A stretch of DNA of 64,000 nt, taken from assembly GCA_947184155.2 (NCBI GenBank), contig CAMXCT020001813.1, positions 296,907 through 360,906 of the forward strand, given 5' to 3'. Below are positions 42,870 to 55,304 of the stretch, one piece after another; the stretch's first letter is position 1, and every line of letters starts with the position of its first letter. The position numbers were made by a program, and so were the translations under genes. Source of the DNA: Cladocopium goreaui. Its lineage: Eukaryota; Sar; Dinophyceae; Suessiales; Symbiodiniaceae. Below the pieces are notes generated by a model that had not been told where the DNA came from, made no database searches, and saw only the letters and a program-made list of their open reading frames with translations.

Positions 42870-45180
42870 GGCCGTCCTTGGCCTTAAGTTGGGCCGAACA
42901 GGAGCTCACTTGGGCCCAACTTCGGCGTAGCTGGCTCCAACTTGGCCTCCAAAATAAAATGGCGCAACTTGGGCACATTGGGCTTAGCATGCGCAACTTG
43001 GTCCTGGGGGAGCTGGCCCGTTGGGCAGTCCTGGCTGAGATCTAGGAGCTCCAGCCCCTGAGGTGCAGGTCTACTTTTTGATTTTTTTGAAGAGGACCCA
43101 AGGGGGTCAGACCCTTGAATTTTATCTCATTCCAATTTCAGGTCAGGCCTGTTGATTTTATCTTTGGAAGGTTGGGCCTTTGAATTTTATTTTCATCCTA
43201 CTCGAGGTTTGGTACTTTTTTTTTAAAGGAGGGTTCAGCCTTAGCTTTAACCTACACCTTTGATTGGAGAGGGAAAAATGCCAACCTTGATTGAAGAAAG
43301 CCCCTGCAAAACTGGCATCAATCACAGGTGCATGAAGCTTATTTTGTTGAGCATTGCTGACGTGTTTATCAAACTCAACGTTCAAAGCAAGTCTCCCCAC
43401 CTTGAAACCTTATGGTTTTTGATTTTTAACGTCAAGATATTGAAATTGACCCAGACAAAAAGGCTGCCGAATCCTGTGCTTCGACCTAGCGGGGCGAAGG
43501 TTGGAGGAAAAACCAAGAACAAAAAATACCCATGCCCCCAACCCTGATAGATGAACCCCTCTGCAAAACAGGCATCAAACAAAGGTGCACAAAAATTATT
43601 TTCTTGGGAGAGTTATGACATGTTTCTCTAGCTTTAGCACCGCTGAAGCCCTGTCATCATTATCTTGAAATCAATTTTTGTTGAACTTTCACATCAAGGA
43701 CAAATATTGAAATTAATCCAAAATACAGGCTACCACATCCTGGATACCAACATCTCACCCGGTCCACCTTCTGCTCCGGGATAGTTGCTTTGACCTAGCG
43801 GGGCGCTTGGCCAGAAACGCAGGAAATAAAATCTGTGTCCCCAACCTTGAGATATTAACCCCTCTGCAAATCAAACAAAAGGTGCACTAAGTTTATTTGT
43901 TTGGGACAGTTCTGAAATGTGTACTTGTATTAAATAGGGAACAAATCCAAATCCAGAACAAAGTCTCCTCACTGAAATCCATTGTTTTTGAACTTGCATA
44001 TCAAGGACAAATACTGAAATTGATCCCAAAAGAAGGCTACCAAATCCTGGAAACCAACATCTCACATTGTCCAATCTTTGCTCTGGAATGGTTTGGGCCT
44101 AGCGGAGCGAAGCTTGGAGGGAAAGCCTGAAAATAACATCTGTGTCCGTTAACCTTGATAGATGCATCTCTTTTAAAAAACTGGCATCAAAGGTGCGCAA
44201 AACTTGTTTTCTTGGGAAGTTGTGACAGGTTTATCAACTTTATCTCGGTTCAAAACTCTTTCAAAGTGTCGGACACCTTATCTAAGGCATGCAGAAAAAA
44301 CACCGAGGGCTAAAATCCAGGAGGTCCATGGTTAAACGAGATTCACTGATCAAACATATACCTGTTCCAGATCCACAACATGCTCAAATATTTTGAGGAG
44401 CCTGACCTTTGGCCATTTTAGAAGGTGCAACATGCTCCAGGCAGAAATCTGCGGTTTACGCATGCTAGACTTGGGCCCCTTAGATTTATCCATCCAGAAG
44501 GGCTCAGAAGGGGTCTGCTGGGGTCAGGCCCCCCTGTAAAACAGCCAGTTGGTCTACTATTTCAGGGGTTGGACCCCCCTGCCACCCAACGGGCGCAATA
44601 CAGGTCCAATGTGGGCAACATGGCCTTGCACGAACATTACAGCCAAAAAATGTTGGAAGTAGCGGTAAACATGCAAGTCTTGAGCGTGTTGCATTGAGTC
44701 CGCAAAATAAGTTGGGCCCGCTTGGACCTGGGCTGCTCCTAAAGGGGCCCAACTTCGCCCAGGCCCAAATTGCGCTATCTTGGACCCAACTGGATGTCGG
44801 GCTGAAGTTGGGCCCAAGTGAAGCCACGTGATGCACATGGAAGTCCAAATCATGTCCAAAGTGGTGCAACTTGGGACCCTTTGGCGACAGCTTCACGGGC
44901 CCGACGGAGACACAACACTTCAAACGAAGCATCATCGACAGCAAAAAAACGTGGACAATACCAGTGAGAATGGGCGTTTTGAGGATTTCGGATTGGGCAT
45001 TTTGAAGCCATATGGGGCCGAAGTTGCTCCCAAATGGGTCCAAGTTGGGGCTTGCTGGCCGAAGTTGACCTCAAGTGGAGCCGATGTTGCGCAGGTCGGA
45101 TCGAAACGGTGCATTTGGGCGATGCGGGGCCGATATGCAACATATGCAAATTACCGCAGTCCTCCGCACTTTCTGGCAGC
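42870..45180. repeat. Diffuse TTGGGCCCAACTT-rich repeats
   Basis: Variants of GGGCCCAACTTGGGC and AAGTTGGGCCCAAG recur at 42885-43010 and 44700-45170, on both sides of the 300-bp satellite below. They form many overlapping weak palindromes. Open frames on either strand here are artefacts of this composition. Confidence 0.6.
43250..44270. repeat. Tandem satellite of about 300 bp, ~3.5 diverged copies
   Basis: Units start at about 43295, 43550, 43855 and 44160. Each contains a CCTCTGCAAAAC-type block, AAAGGTGCAC, TCAAGGACAAATA with TTGAAATT, and GACCTAGCGGGGCG (the last copy is partial). Divergence is high, so the array is old. Confidence 0.75.
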
Positions 45181-45429
45181 CGGCTGGGTCGAACATGTTT
45201 GTGCCAGGTCCATTCGTATCACTCGCTGCTAAAGTACCACACGGTCTGGGACCTTCGGTGCGGGCGGACTTGTTCATGTTTGTATGCAATGCATGACTAA
45301 AAGCCTATACTATATTCAAGGAAGAGCGATCCTTTTCGCAGGAGATTTGCCACAGAGCCACCAAGGAGAAGACGCGAACGACTCGAGAGCTGCTTATTTT
45401 CCGAACTTCATGTCTAAGCTGTTCGGGCA

Positions 45430-46020
45430 AAACTAGTGATGTATAGTTAGTGTAGTTGCGACTGGTGCCGAAAAGGCAGCCTTGCCTGTGGCGCAGGCAC
45501 TTTGAGCAGAAAATTTCAGGAATTGATCTGTGGGTCTTCCTGATTCTTTGATAATTTCTGACCCCTTTGCCAGTTTCAGTAAGTTGGCAATTGGGCAGAT
45601 GGTCTTTTCCGCAGCTGGTGCCAAAACAGCAGCGATGCTTCTGCGCCAGCGCTTTTAGAAGAGAATGTCAGGAATTGATCTGTGGGTCTTCCTGACTCTC
45701 TGGTCCTGTCTGACCCCTTTGCCAGTTTCAGTAACTTGGCAATTGGGCAGATGGTCTTTGATGCTGCTGCGTCAGCACTTTTAGGCAAAAAATCAGGAAT
45801 TGATCTGTGGGTCTTCCTGATTCTCTGATCATTTCTGACCCTTTGCCAGTTTCAGCAACTTGGCAATTGGGAAGATGGTCTTTTCCGCAGCTGGTGCCAA
45901 AACAGCAGCAATGCTGTTGTGCGTCAGACGTTTAAGGAGAGAATTTCAGGAATTGATCTGTGGGTCTTCCTGATTTTCAAACCTTTCAGCCAGTTTTGGT
46001 AACTCGGCAACTCGGTGGTT
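45430..46020. repeat. Tandem repeat of 125-155 bp, four copies
   Basis: Four units share AGGAATTGATCTGTGGGTCT (about 45519, 45671, 45795, 45949), CTTTGCCAGTTTCAG, TTGGCAATTGGG and GATGGTCTTT. Copy lengths differ by deletions near the GCAGCTGGTGCCAAAACAGC segment. Confidence 0.85.
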
Positions 46021-46159
46021 GCTGTCTTTAGGATGGTGCCTAAAAGCCGCTTGCTGCTGTGCAATGACAGATCAAGGTCCTTCAAGAAAAGCACAATGAA
46101 TCTAACCTGACCCAGGCGACAACTGTTGCAAAGATGAATTTACCTCATAATTTCCAGGT

Positions 46160-46443
46160 TTCCAACTTTGCCATGTTGTTTTTTTTGGGAGTTGCTATTG
46201 CTGGGGGTGGAGCAATCCAGCACTCCTCTGAGGAACTCTTTGAGAAGTACGAGTTCAACAACCATGTGCCTTCGCTGCCAGCAGAAGTTTTGCGCGCAGG
46301 ATGTGTTTCCAAAAAAGTATAGGAGGAAAACGCAATTGGTCGCGAATTTCACGGGATTCACTGGAGTGCGATGCGCGGAAAAATTGTGGCAAGAAATTGA
46401 GGGTTTGGCGCTTTCGCCCAATGAATCTATCTATTTCTGCTAA
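46160..46443 (+). CDS. Likely exon of an unrecognised gene, with frameshift at an A6 run
   Basis: After TTTCCAG the frame reads a hydrophobic start, then IQHSSEELFEKYEFNNHVPS and LPAEVLRAGCVSKK, and stops. Dropping one A in the AAAAAA run at about 46312 would continue into another frame with equally protein-like composition (FTGFTGVRCAEKLWQEIEG), ending at TAA 46441-46443. This may be a mutation or a slippery site. The element B repeat begins only about 60 bp downstream. Confidence 0.4.
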
Positions 46444-46502
46444 TTAACCAGCTAGTCGTCTTTCCACAAATTTGAATCCTCTTGCAATTCCCCTATGAAC
46501 CC

Positions 46503-47026
46503 CCCACACACACACACACACTTGCTCAGAACAGTCTTTGCGAATTTTGATGTGGAATGCATCTTACGTGCAAAAACACTCCAATTAAACCTGACAGGAA
46601 AGAAGGATCGAAATGTAACATATCCATCTGAACCAAATCGTTCCCTCTATTGACAGCTGAGAAATACAGATTGCGAAAACCGTACAGGCACTGAGATGAC
46701 ATGGAAAGAAAACTGAGCGTTTGGGTTTGGTTTTGACGGAAAAAGGAATCGGCAAGGTGGTTCTTGGGTTAGCCACGTCCCATCACGGAAACAAAAGCTG
46801 ATGCAGGTACGTCCAGCTGGCCAAGCTGGATATCCCATTTCACTGGTAGCTTCGTTGGAGACAGTCCCAGTGAAATGCTGTGTCCCCCTGCTTGAAATGA
46901 AATGAAATAGTGCCGACAAAAATCAGGGAAGTTTTCCATCGTTTCCCGCGTCAGAAACAAAATGAAGAAGGACCAGGTAAAATCGGAAGTAGAAGTTTTA
47001 CATCTTTTCAGATGGTTCACACACAC
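46503..47026 (-). mobile_element. Element B downstream pseudo-LTR
   Basis: On the minus strand it starts with (TG)n, hairpin CATCTGAAAAGATG (47001-47014) and TAAAACTTCT, and ends TTCTGAGCAAGTGTGTG. It is about 90% identical by eye to 51450-51992, with several indels. The type-2 end is shared with R5 and R6. Confidence 0.75.
46803..46891 (-). ncRNA. Pseudoknot-like structured RNA, B-type copy (one mismatch)
   Basis: Same layout as the upstream B copy. The a' strand here is CTGTCTCC against a=GGACACAG, leaving one mismatch in the 8-bp helix. The closing stem, b helix and AACGAAGCTA spacer are intact. Confidence 0.55.
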
Positions 47027-47138
47027 GCCCTGCTGACGCAGGGCTTTTTTGATACATGGACAGGTGAGTCACGCTCTGATACGGTCAGCTGGTATCGGAT
47101 TATGTAATTAAAAAACAGTGACAAGTTAATTACCAACC

Positions 47139-49997
47139 TCACTCAAGAGTTAACGTGCAGCTCGCGCCCGATCTAGTCGGAGATCTCCGAGATGTCATCC
47201 AGTTCATGATTCTGAGCATGTTGGGCAAGAGTCTGCGAAGTGATAGACAAATGGCTGGCAAGGTGGGCCAGGTCGATTGCCGAGAAAAGCTGGATGGGAT
47301 TGGCATTTGGATCTGCGGAAAGAGTTTCGAGCTTCTCAAGGTTCGGTGCATTATCTGCGTTGAAATGGTGTGGAGTTCCTCATTGGGAAAACCAGCCAAA
47401 GTATACAAGTGAATTAATTGGTCGAGCCCTTGTCGAACACGAAAGTCGGGAAATGCCCCTTTGACAACGATGTGGCAACGAGAACGAAATCCGCTAAGAA
47501 GCACTTTGGGTGGAGAAGCCGAGAACGGAGACAAGACTTGTGATATGTTGGTGGGACCTTGATAGATCAGTTCCAATGGTTTTGTTTCCAGCATGAAACC
47601 GAGGAATCCTTCATCCAGCAGTACTTCATATGGTGGAAGGTCACGAAGACGTGAGTCACCAAAGATGAGGCGGTTGTCAGCATATGTGATATGTCGGATG
47701 AATAAGTGGTGATTGCAAAGAATTTGTTTGAAGTTGATGGACCAGATTTGTTTGCTGATGGAGACAACCATGAGGCAGAGTGCTGGAGATAGTGGACTGC
47801 CCATGGGGCTGCCACTGTCGAATGCATTTTTGGCCCAGAGCAAACGTCTGCATTTTCAATGCTGACTTGAGTACAGTAAATCAGGAACATCTTTGATGAT
47901 GATCTTTCTGGTGACGTTAAGTCGACGGAAGGTGCGTCCCTTGATGATGTCGCCTGGATTGTTCGTGTTTCCTGGATAAACCGAGAATGCTTCGTTGTCA
48001 GAAACATCCATGTGAGGTCTCAGGAAATCCAAGAGCATGAACCATGCACCGATGAAGCGATCTTGATCAATGCTGTTGAAGAAACCAGCAAGGTCTTGAT
48101 TGACCAGAATGAGATCTGCGTCAACGGGTGCTGATTTGAGGATGGATAGGAGTGTGTATACATCCCCGGAAGCAAAGTGATTTGGACATGCCACTGGGAT
48201 CAGTTGAAAGATCATTCTGGCGAGGATGTTGATCATAGGACGAAACGGGGAGTCCACAAAGGAGATGATGGGTCGGCCACTGCGAAATTCTTTCTTCCTT
48301 TTTGCCAGGATATAACCAGCTGGCAATTGTCGTCCGTGTCCTACCGCCCAAGGGTAGGGTTTTCCATGTTGTCGGTGTAGAAGATCGACAAGCGATGTGA
48401 CGATGGATTCAGGATCTTGGGAGACCGGTTCGAAAATGGAGGGATCCTGAAAAGTTTTTTCAATGGCTTGGTGTACAAGCACGGGCAGTAGATTCTCAAA
48501 GAAGAGGCTTGTTTGTCTTCACAATGGAAGATAGCGCCCTCGAAGGTTTTTTGAAATGAGTTGATGGATGATTTCGTGATGTGACAAGTGACGTGTTTGG
48601 AATGCCCTGTCCACAGATGTTGGCTGAAATCGGAGATCTCTGAGTTTGGCATGGACGGTAGGCCATTTCGCTTTGTCCAGCCGTGAAGCCCAAGTTTGAG
48701 CTGGTTTTGGTATTCCTTTTTGGAAGGAAATACCTTGTTCAACAAGGAGCCTTCGGCAATGACAGCCAACTCCTCTGGTACGAGTGAGTGAAGTAGTGAA
48801 CCTGCTAAGACCCAGTGAGGATCTGGTGGATCGAGAGCAGCTGTTTTGAAAGGTTCCCACTTTTTGCAACAACACGTTGCAGGTTGTGTGGTGTACCAGT
48901 CCGCGATGGCCTGCTTGTGATTGCAGAGTTGGTCCAGAACAGCTGCATGTTTGATGAAGACCATCTTGAAAGATGGTGTGTGGCATGGAACTTGGTATGG
49001 AAGAACTTGGAGGTGCCACTTTCGTAGGAACTGTTTCAATTGTTGTTGGAGATTGGGAGTGAGGGACCATGGGGCACGGAGTGCCGTTGCTCGTGGAGCA
49101 GGTTTTCCTTTGCACCATTTGATGGACGCATCGATTGCATTCAGTGACAGGGTGCGGAAGGGCTCCTGGATGTTGCTTGCCAAACGACGGAGAGCATAGC
49201 AGAGGGTGAGACCCCCATCATTGGACCGCAGCATTTTGGTCTGTTCAAATCTGGCTCTCGTGTTGGACCCTAAAGCGTGGATGATGGTCCAAGGTTCCAG
49301 TCGGTTTTGAAACCGTTCTGATGTCAAGATCTGACGAACAAGTGTTGGAGTGAACTTGTGTTTGGCTCGACGCCATAACGTGGCCAGACCAAACTGAGCG
49401 TTTGTGTTCAAGGCAAGTTTCTTGAGGATGTCTTTCTTGGGGTGAAAGAATTGGCAAATGAAGGGATCTGGGTTGCCATTCTTGAATGATGGCCATTTCA
49501 AGACTGCGATAGTCGGCTCTTTCAGTGTATATTGGGATGGGTGCCCAGATATACAGGTTGTCATGTTCCCGCCAATAGCGTAGGGCAAGCTCGGCTTGTA
49601 CAAGTCGTTCATAGGTGAGTTGAAGATACTTTCTGGAGCGACTGTACTCCCTGTCAAGGGTATGATGCATAGTTGGGCCGATGTAGAACTTGGGCTGCAT
49701 GTTCACAATGTGGGTGAAACGGATGTAGACGCTTTGAGACTGGAAAAATGGTGTTGAGAAAAGGTTGTGGGCATGAAGTGTTGATCCCCACACATGTGTG
49801 AGGTCGGTACATCCTTCCAAAATTGACTTCAGCTTCTGGTTCGGTCGAAGACCATGGATTACGGCAAGCACCATCATGCAGGTTTGGATGATGCGAAAGC
49901 CTTGAAAAAGGTGAACGCTAAGAGTCATGGTGAAGGGTGTCAAAATGTAGATGATAAGGATCATCGAATGGAGAATCTGAAGATGGGATTGAAGCAC
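47139..49997 (-). pseudogene. Element B GIY-YIG + reverse transcriptase, frameshifted
   Basis: The homologue of element A ORF3 lies in at least four frame segments: 49997 to ~49500 (GIY-YIG; VYIRF, KFYIGPT, LEMAIIQEWQP), ~49540-48450 (linker with CxC, TCCCKKW), ~48450-47860 (fingers, LAKRKKEF, motif A NQDLAGFFNSID), and ~47840-47139 (motif B GSPMGSPLSPALC, motif C YADNRL). Start region, domain order and the Asn in motif C all match element A. The frameshifts make it non-functional as read. Sequencing error at one site is possible, but three or more breaks point to decay. Confidence 0.8.
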
Positions 49998-50033
49998 TTT
50001 GTGCTTAAGCTTTCTGCGAAGCCAGGGAGGTAG

Positions 50034-50930
50034 TCAATTGGTAAGACTGATAGCCGCAGTCATGGCACGCAGGAGGTTCAACACATCATAGTTTTTGCCC
50101 AAGAGGCTAACCGGTATGCCCATCATGACAGCCACTCGTTCGACAGTTTCAAGGGCTTCCGACGGCTGATGTGACCACCAAGTTTCGGTCTTGGCAATGT
50201 TTTCAGTGAGAACTTTCCTCTTTGGCTCAGACAGTGGAAATTCTTTGAGCCATTTGGCGAAAGCTCGCGCAGACAAGGTGGTTGGCATGTGTTGAGCCAG
50301 CCATGGATTGACCGTGGAAGGGCAGACCAACAGGCTGGAAGGATCAAATGCTGGTGTTGGTGGAGGTGTTGGGCCCGTTGAGTTGTTCATGAGGGCCCGC
50401 TATATAGGTGTATTCGCAGGGCTAGATGCCGATGGACCCGTTCTGGGTGGTGTAGAGTTGTCACCAGGGTCTTCACTTGCTCTTGGTGAGGTCGAAGGAG
50501 TTGTTTCATGCGGCCATGGCTGGGACAAAGGGACAGAAGGTGTGCCTGGAGAGCACAGTTGTGTTGGTGGACATGGCATCGTCGGTGAGCAGGGTGGAGT
50601 GGCTTGGCGTGATGGTGGAAGATATGGCAAGGTTGGTGGAATTGACGGAGGAGGAGTTGGTGGAAATTGATGAGTTGACCAATTGGTCTGCATCATGGAT
50701 TGGGACGGATTCATCATGCGTCCCATCATATAAGGTCCCGGCTGGTTTAATGCCAACTGAGGTCGAGCCTGAGGGCGCGGCATGTTCTGAAAGTGCAAAA
50801 TCGACGAGTTCATAGGTCCACGCCATCTCGGAAAGAATGGTAGTTCTGGACGAGCAGCATGAACTTGTCCACGTGGTTCGGTTCGATTCCGCACAGGCGC
50901 CGGCGATCGAGAGCGATCAGAGTCAGCCAT
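50034..50930 (-). pseudogene. Element B ORF2 homologue, split by an in-frame TAG
   Basis: The frame starts MADSDRSRSPAPVRNR, runs through a Pro-rich region, and meets TAG at about 50397-50399. It then continues in the same frame into the conserved C-terminal domain (FDPSSLLVCPSTVNPWL, WLKEFPLSEPKRKVL). Relative to element A ORF2 the globular middle and coiled coil are missing. Two ATGs flank the stop, so the second part could be translated separately. With the RT frameshifts, decay is the likely explanation. Confidence 0.65.
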
Positions 50931-51149
50931 GTTTTGACAAACTCGAGATGATCCAACTAGGAAACTGCGAGTTAGATTTCTACAGAGAGAGGTTGTTAAC
51001 AGAAAACCAGAGAAATCTACTTAAACAAGAAGCCAAAACCAAAGTTCAAGAAACACGTCACAAAATAATGAGGTATGCAAAGTAATCAGCAGCAATATCG
51101 TCACTCCCAAGCGCAACTGCAAAATGAAATCAGCGAAATGAAATGTTCT

Positions 51150-51339
51150 ACTAGTAGTAGTAGTAGTAGTAGTAGTAGTAGGAGGTAGGAAGTAGGAAGT
51201 AGGAAGTAGGAAGTAGGAAGTAGTAAGTAGTAAGTAGGAAGTAGTAGTAAGTAGTAGTAAGTAGTAGTAAGTAGTAGTAAGTAGTAGTAAGTAGTATTAA
51301 GGTGTAGTAGTAGTAGTCGTCGTCGTCGTCGTCGTCGTG

Positions 51340-51374
<35 letters not shown>

Positions 51375-51376
51375 TG
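51150..51376. repeat. (TAG)n microsatellite inside element B leader
   Basis: TAG/GTA repeats with variants GGAAGTA and (GTC)n at about 51317-51340 separate the element's leader from its first ORF. Confidence 0.9.
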
Positions 51377-51449
51377 CATTCACATTCTGCTTAGAAAAGC
51401 ATTCCCCGAAGGGTTCATGCCACCTTGACGAATCCAGCATGAATCACAC

Positions 51450-51992
51450 ACTTGCTCAGAACAGTCTTTGCGAATTTTGATGTGGAATGCATCTTACGTG
51501 CAAAAACACTCATTAAACCTGACAGGAAAGGGTCGATGACAAGATCCGAGCAGGATCGAAATGTAACATATCCATCTGAACCAAATCGTTCTCCCTCTAT
51601 TGACAGCTGAGAAATACAGATTGCGAAAACCGTACAGGCACTGAGATGACATGGAAAGAAAACTGAGCGTTTGGGTTTGGTTTTGACGTAATTTGAAAAA
51701 GGAATCGGCAAGGTGGTTCTTGGGTTAGCCACGTCCCATCACGGAAACAAAAACTGATGCAGGTACGTCCAGCTGGCCAAGCTGGATATCCCATTTCACT
51801 GGTAGCTTCGTTGGACACAGTCCCAGTGAAATGCTGTGTCCCCCTGCTTGAAATGAAATGAAATAATGCCGACAAAAATCAGGGAAGTTTAACATCTTTT
51901 CCCGTGTCAGAAATAAAATGAAGAAGGACCAGGTAAAATCGGAAGTAGAAGTTTTACATCTTTTCAGATGGTTCACACACACACACACGCAC
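51450..51992 (-). mobile_element. Element B upstream pseudo-LTR
   Basis: On the minus strand it begins at (TG)n (51972-51988) with hairpin CATCTGAAAAGATG (51957-51970) and TAAAACTTCT, and ends TTCTGAGCAAGTGTGTG at about 51450. It is then followed by the leader that is also found after R5 in the main array. Direct repeat partner of 46503-47026. Confidence 0.75.
51759..51847 (-). ncRNA. Pseudoknot-like structured RNA, B-type copy (intact)
   Basis: Minus strand: closing GCAGG/CCTGC. a=GGACACAG and a'=CTGTGTCC (8 bp, perfect). b=CATTTCACTGG and b'=CCAGTGAAATG (11 bp, perfect). There are 2 nt between b and a', and the spacer is AACGAAGCTA. A palindromic CCAGCT-AGCTGG hairpin follows before the closing strand. 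Layout and spacer match the A copy although nearly all stem bases differ. Confidence 0.7.
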
Positions 51993-52263
51993 AAATGCCT
52001 TGCTGAAACTTATTCGAGGGTGACGTACCTACAATCCTGCATCCTATAAGCAGCAAAACCAGTGTGAAAGAGCTTCCTACCTCAAAAGATGAGACACCGA
52101 TGTTGAGATTGGTTGCAGCAAACAGTATGGGGATGGAAGCTTGCTGTCATTTGCATGCTTTTGAACTGGGTATGGGTCAACGCTTGGGTTCTATAAGCCT
52201 CCACAAATGCTTGAGTGGCTGGGCTGCGAAGTGCGAGGCGTGGCATGCCGAGCAAATGTATTT

Positions 52264-52378
52264 GATCCATCCATATGGGTGTGTCTGAAAATAGTGTACC
52301 CCTAAACCCAATGGTTAATGATCGTTATCCCTATTAAATGGCTATAATTGGGAATATACCCTATTTTCAGACAAACCC
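52264..52378. repeat. MITE-like element, family 3
   Basis: Inverted ends TGGGTGTGTCTGAAAATAG (52267-52285) and CTATTTTCAGACAAACCCA (about 52361-52379), with an inner TACCC/GGGAATA pair. Related copy at about 28950-29063; half-copies of the end occur at about 57431 and 63430. Confidence 0.65.
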
Positions 52379-52379
52379 A

Positions 52380-54290
52380 TGTGTATACACATGTACACAT
52401 ATAAATGCTGTATATATATATATAATATGTATACGTAGATTTATATATATGTACACCTCCCAACTCAGCTCACTCTTTTCTGAAGGGCGGGGGCCCATAC
52501 CATGGGCCCAAAAATGGGGTCATGAATTTGGATGCTGGGCTTCTTATACACAACTTTTTGGCCCGGAGTTTGGCCACCCTTTCGCGGCCGCACGACACAA
52601 ACAGGAGCGCTCAGTACGGGCAGCAACGACAGATCCACTGGTATGGGCGCATCCACCAACGCAAACTGGCACCTTTTCCCATGACAAACCTTGTAATTTT
52701 AAAACGGCGAAGACGGAGAAGGCCCTCCTCCACAAAAAATTGCTGCTTGGAGCTCCCCCGAAGAGGCTGACTACTTGTAAATATACAGTCAAACCCGCTG
52801 CTCTTCCTCCATGATGTTTGTGTCAGCTCCTTCAATCTGCATGCTTGCTTCTGAACAGCACGGGCTGCCTTGCCGCTTTTGAGACTTATGTGGTTCCTTT
52901 TCGTTTTGTGCTGCGAATCGGGCCCTTTTTAGGGCTGTGGGCATGCATACATTTTGCCTTCCTGACTCTGTACCCTCAACGTATATAGATATATAAGATA
53001 TAAAAAATATAAAACATATATAAGATATATATAAGATATATATATATATAAGATATATATATATATAAGATATATATAAGATATATAAAAAGATATATAT
53101 AAGATATATAAAAAGATATATATAAAAGATATATAAGATAATATATATATATATATATGATATATATAAGAGATATAAGATATATAAGATATATCAGATA
53201 TATAAGATATATATGCATATACATAAACATATACATATACACACATACATATATATATATACATATACATATATACACATATACATATCATATACACATA
53301 TACATATATACACGTACATATATACATATTCAAAGATTCAAACACATAGACATACATAGATATGTATACGTGTATTTACATACATACATGTACATGAGTG
53401 TATGTTATATAATTACACTTTTCTGGATGTTAGAGGTTATCTTTGCATTTTATGGTTTGAAACCCTTCCAACACTCGTGCTGGGCATCCCACAATCTTGA
53501 ACATACATCTTGCAAAGTCATTGGTTGCTATGGTGACTCAATAAACACATTTCAGTCAACGCATTGAAAATCTTTGAAACGAATTGGCTTGAACGCTGAG
53601 GCGCTTCAGCTGGGGAACTTAGCCAAAAAGGGTGGAGGAAAGAAAAATCCGGGATTCACAGCAACAAACCGGATTGAAATGGGGTATTCATGGGATATTA
53701 ATGGGATAATTTCACGAGATGTTTCGGCAATTGCTTTTACTGGAAATCAAGTGCTTGATTAGGGTGGAACATCAGAACCTGGTGAATTGTCGGTAGTTCC
53801 TACCGGCCAGTTGCGCCTGGAAAGTACACATCACTGGATAATCTCACAATGTTTATGAAACATTTGTTATACCATCAGTGATAAAAATTCTTGTTGATCA
53901 AACTTCATGCTTTGCAGGGTACATTTGATATGCTTACACCCCTCATTTTGATCCACCCGGTATTAATTCACCATCAGTGGGGCCCGGTGCCCACCCCCAA
54001 AGTCGTTTAAATCCCCGCTTTGTTTCTTTTTTGTGGGTCCAGGGATGCCAGGTTTTTTTTTGGCAAATCCCATGGCAAATCGCCGTGATATGCCATATCT
54101 CCCCATATTTTCAATGGCCATTGCAAGTATCTAAACTGGAGGTACTGTATCATATGTTTGGCCATATTTTGGGGGCGTATCCCCTTGCATAGCCCTAAAA
54201 AATATCGACCTTTTTTCTATGGTAGGTCCTGGTAGGTACCTCCAACCTAGGTTCCTGAAATGGCGATATTTGTCCCGAATTGTTGTTGGT
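52380..54290. other. No firm gene; TA microsatellite at 52975-53400
   Basis: A possible exon at about 52685-52800 reads KTEKALLHKKLLLGAPPKRL. Another at about 53580-53640 reads LNAEALQLGNLAKKGGG. Both lack clear splice edges. 52978-53340 is TA/ATAG and CATA microsatellite. Confidence 0.4.
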
Positions 54291-54296
54291 CCGGGT

Positions 54297-54412
54297 GATT
54301 CCCAGGGCCTTTCTGGAGTTTGGTTGGCTGGCGCGGCAGCTGAAAGCGCCCAAGCAAAAGGAGCTTGGTTTGGTCAAGTCGGGGGATCCGACCCAGAAAT
54401 CTGGGATGGCCA
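54297..54412 (+). CDS. Likely exon; unrecognised gene
   Basis: GC3-rich frame: PRAFLEFGWLARQLKAPKQK then ELGLVKSGDPTQKSGMAIA. An internal CCCAG/GGCC could be the true 5' edge. Confidence 0.4.
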
Positions 54413-54944
54413 TTGCTATGGAAAATGGCCCCATGAGAGGTGATTTACCTACTAGAAACTAGGGAATTTCCATAGCTATGTTGAACTACCAGCGGGTAGA
54501 CCGGTGATTTTGAGGGGGTGACAGTTTTGACCCATTCCCAATGAGGATCTATGAACACCCAGGGGATTCCCAGGGGAGTTTCTGGGCTGGGATATCATTG
54601 TTTGGTTGATCTGGCGACAAGCAAATGAGGATTTCCTGGAGTCCTCAGCAGCAAAAATTGGGTAGTGAGAAAAAGGTATTGGCTACAGTATCATAGCAAT
54701 CTTGCAGATGCCCACGGGATGCCCACGGGATGCCCACGGGGACATCTGGGGGATGATGGTGATGTCCCATCTGAGGTGAGTTCTTTGTCACCATGGATTT
54801 TCGCTGAGAGAATGGAGGTTTTTTCATGGGAGAATCCTCAACGGTGTATGTTTCAGCCATGTTTGACAGCGGAGGGTATCCTTTAGTAACTTTAGTATCA
54901 CCCATTGTTGGACGGCGGACCTTTACCTGGTGACCATCCTTGGA

Positions 54945-55087
54945 AGGAGAAGATGAGCTTGGAGTTCACACAATTTCTTTGTGCTCTGCTGGTTTTGCCA
55001 GAAGCCTCCATTGACTTGAAGGCGGGGAGGAGGTTGAGACTGGAGGTTCAGACTGTGCAATACTGGGAATGTGCAGTTGACAGATGA
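54945..55087 (+). CDS. Possible exon ending in TGA; unrecognised
   Basis: The frame reads MSLEFTQFLCALLVLPEAS then LKAGRRLRLEVQTVQYWE and stops. The codon pattern is only fair. Confidence 0.3.
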
Positions 55088-55304
55088 TTTCATAGGTCTT
55101 CATGGTTCTCTGGTAGGTTTTCACCAACATTTACACATGTTACGCTCCCTTCCTTCGAGTTGATGTTGGATATAGAGCAGATGGATAAGACTTGCACCAG
55201 AGAGATGGATAGCCCCATTGTAGGTTGGTTCGATCGCCATTTCTTGTCGGTGAAGGCCATTTTGTTTGCTAAAAAATCAGACTCTGGCGGATAACCCATC
55301 CATT

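Larger units (their letters stand above)
47027..51449 (-). mobile_element. Element B internal region: decayed Penelope-like element
   Basis: From 5' to 3' on the minus strand: a type-2 leader (51449 to about 51377), a (TAG)n tract, an ORF2-like gene, and a broken GIY-YIG+RT gene. The terminal hairpin GCCCTGC-GTCA-GCAGGGC (47027-47044) abuts (TG)n. ORFs equivalent to element A ORF1 and ORF4-8 are not present, so it is shorter and perhaps ancestral in layout, or deleted. Confidence 0.75.
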
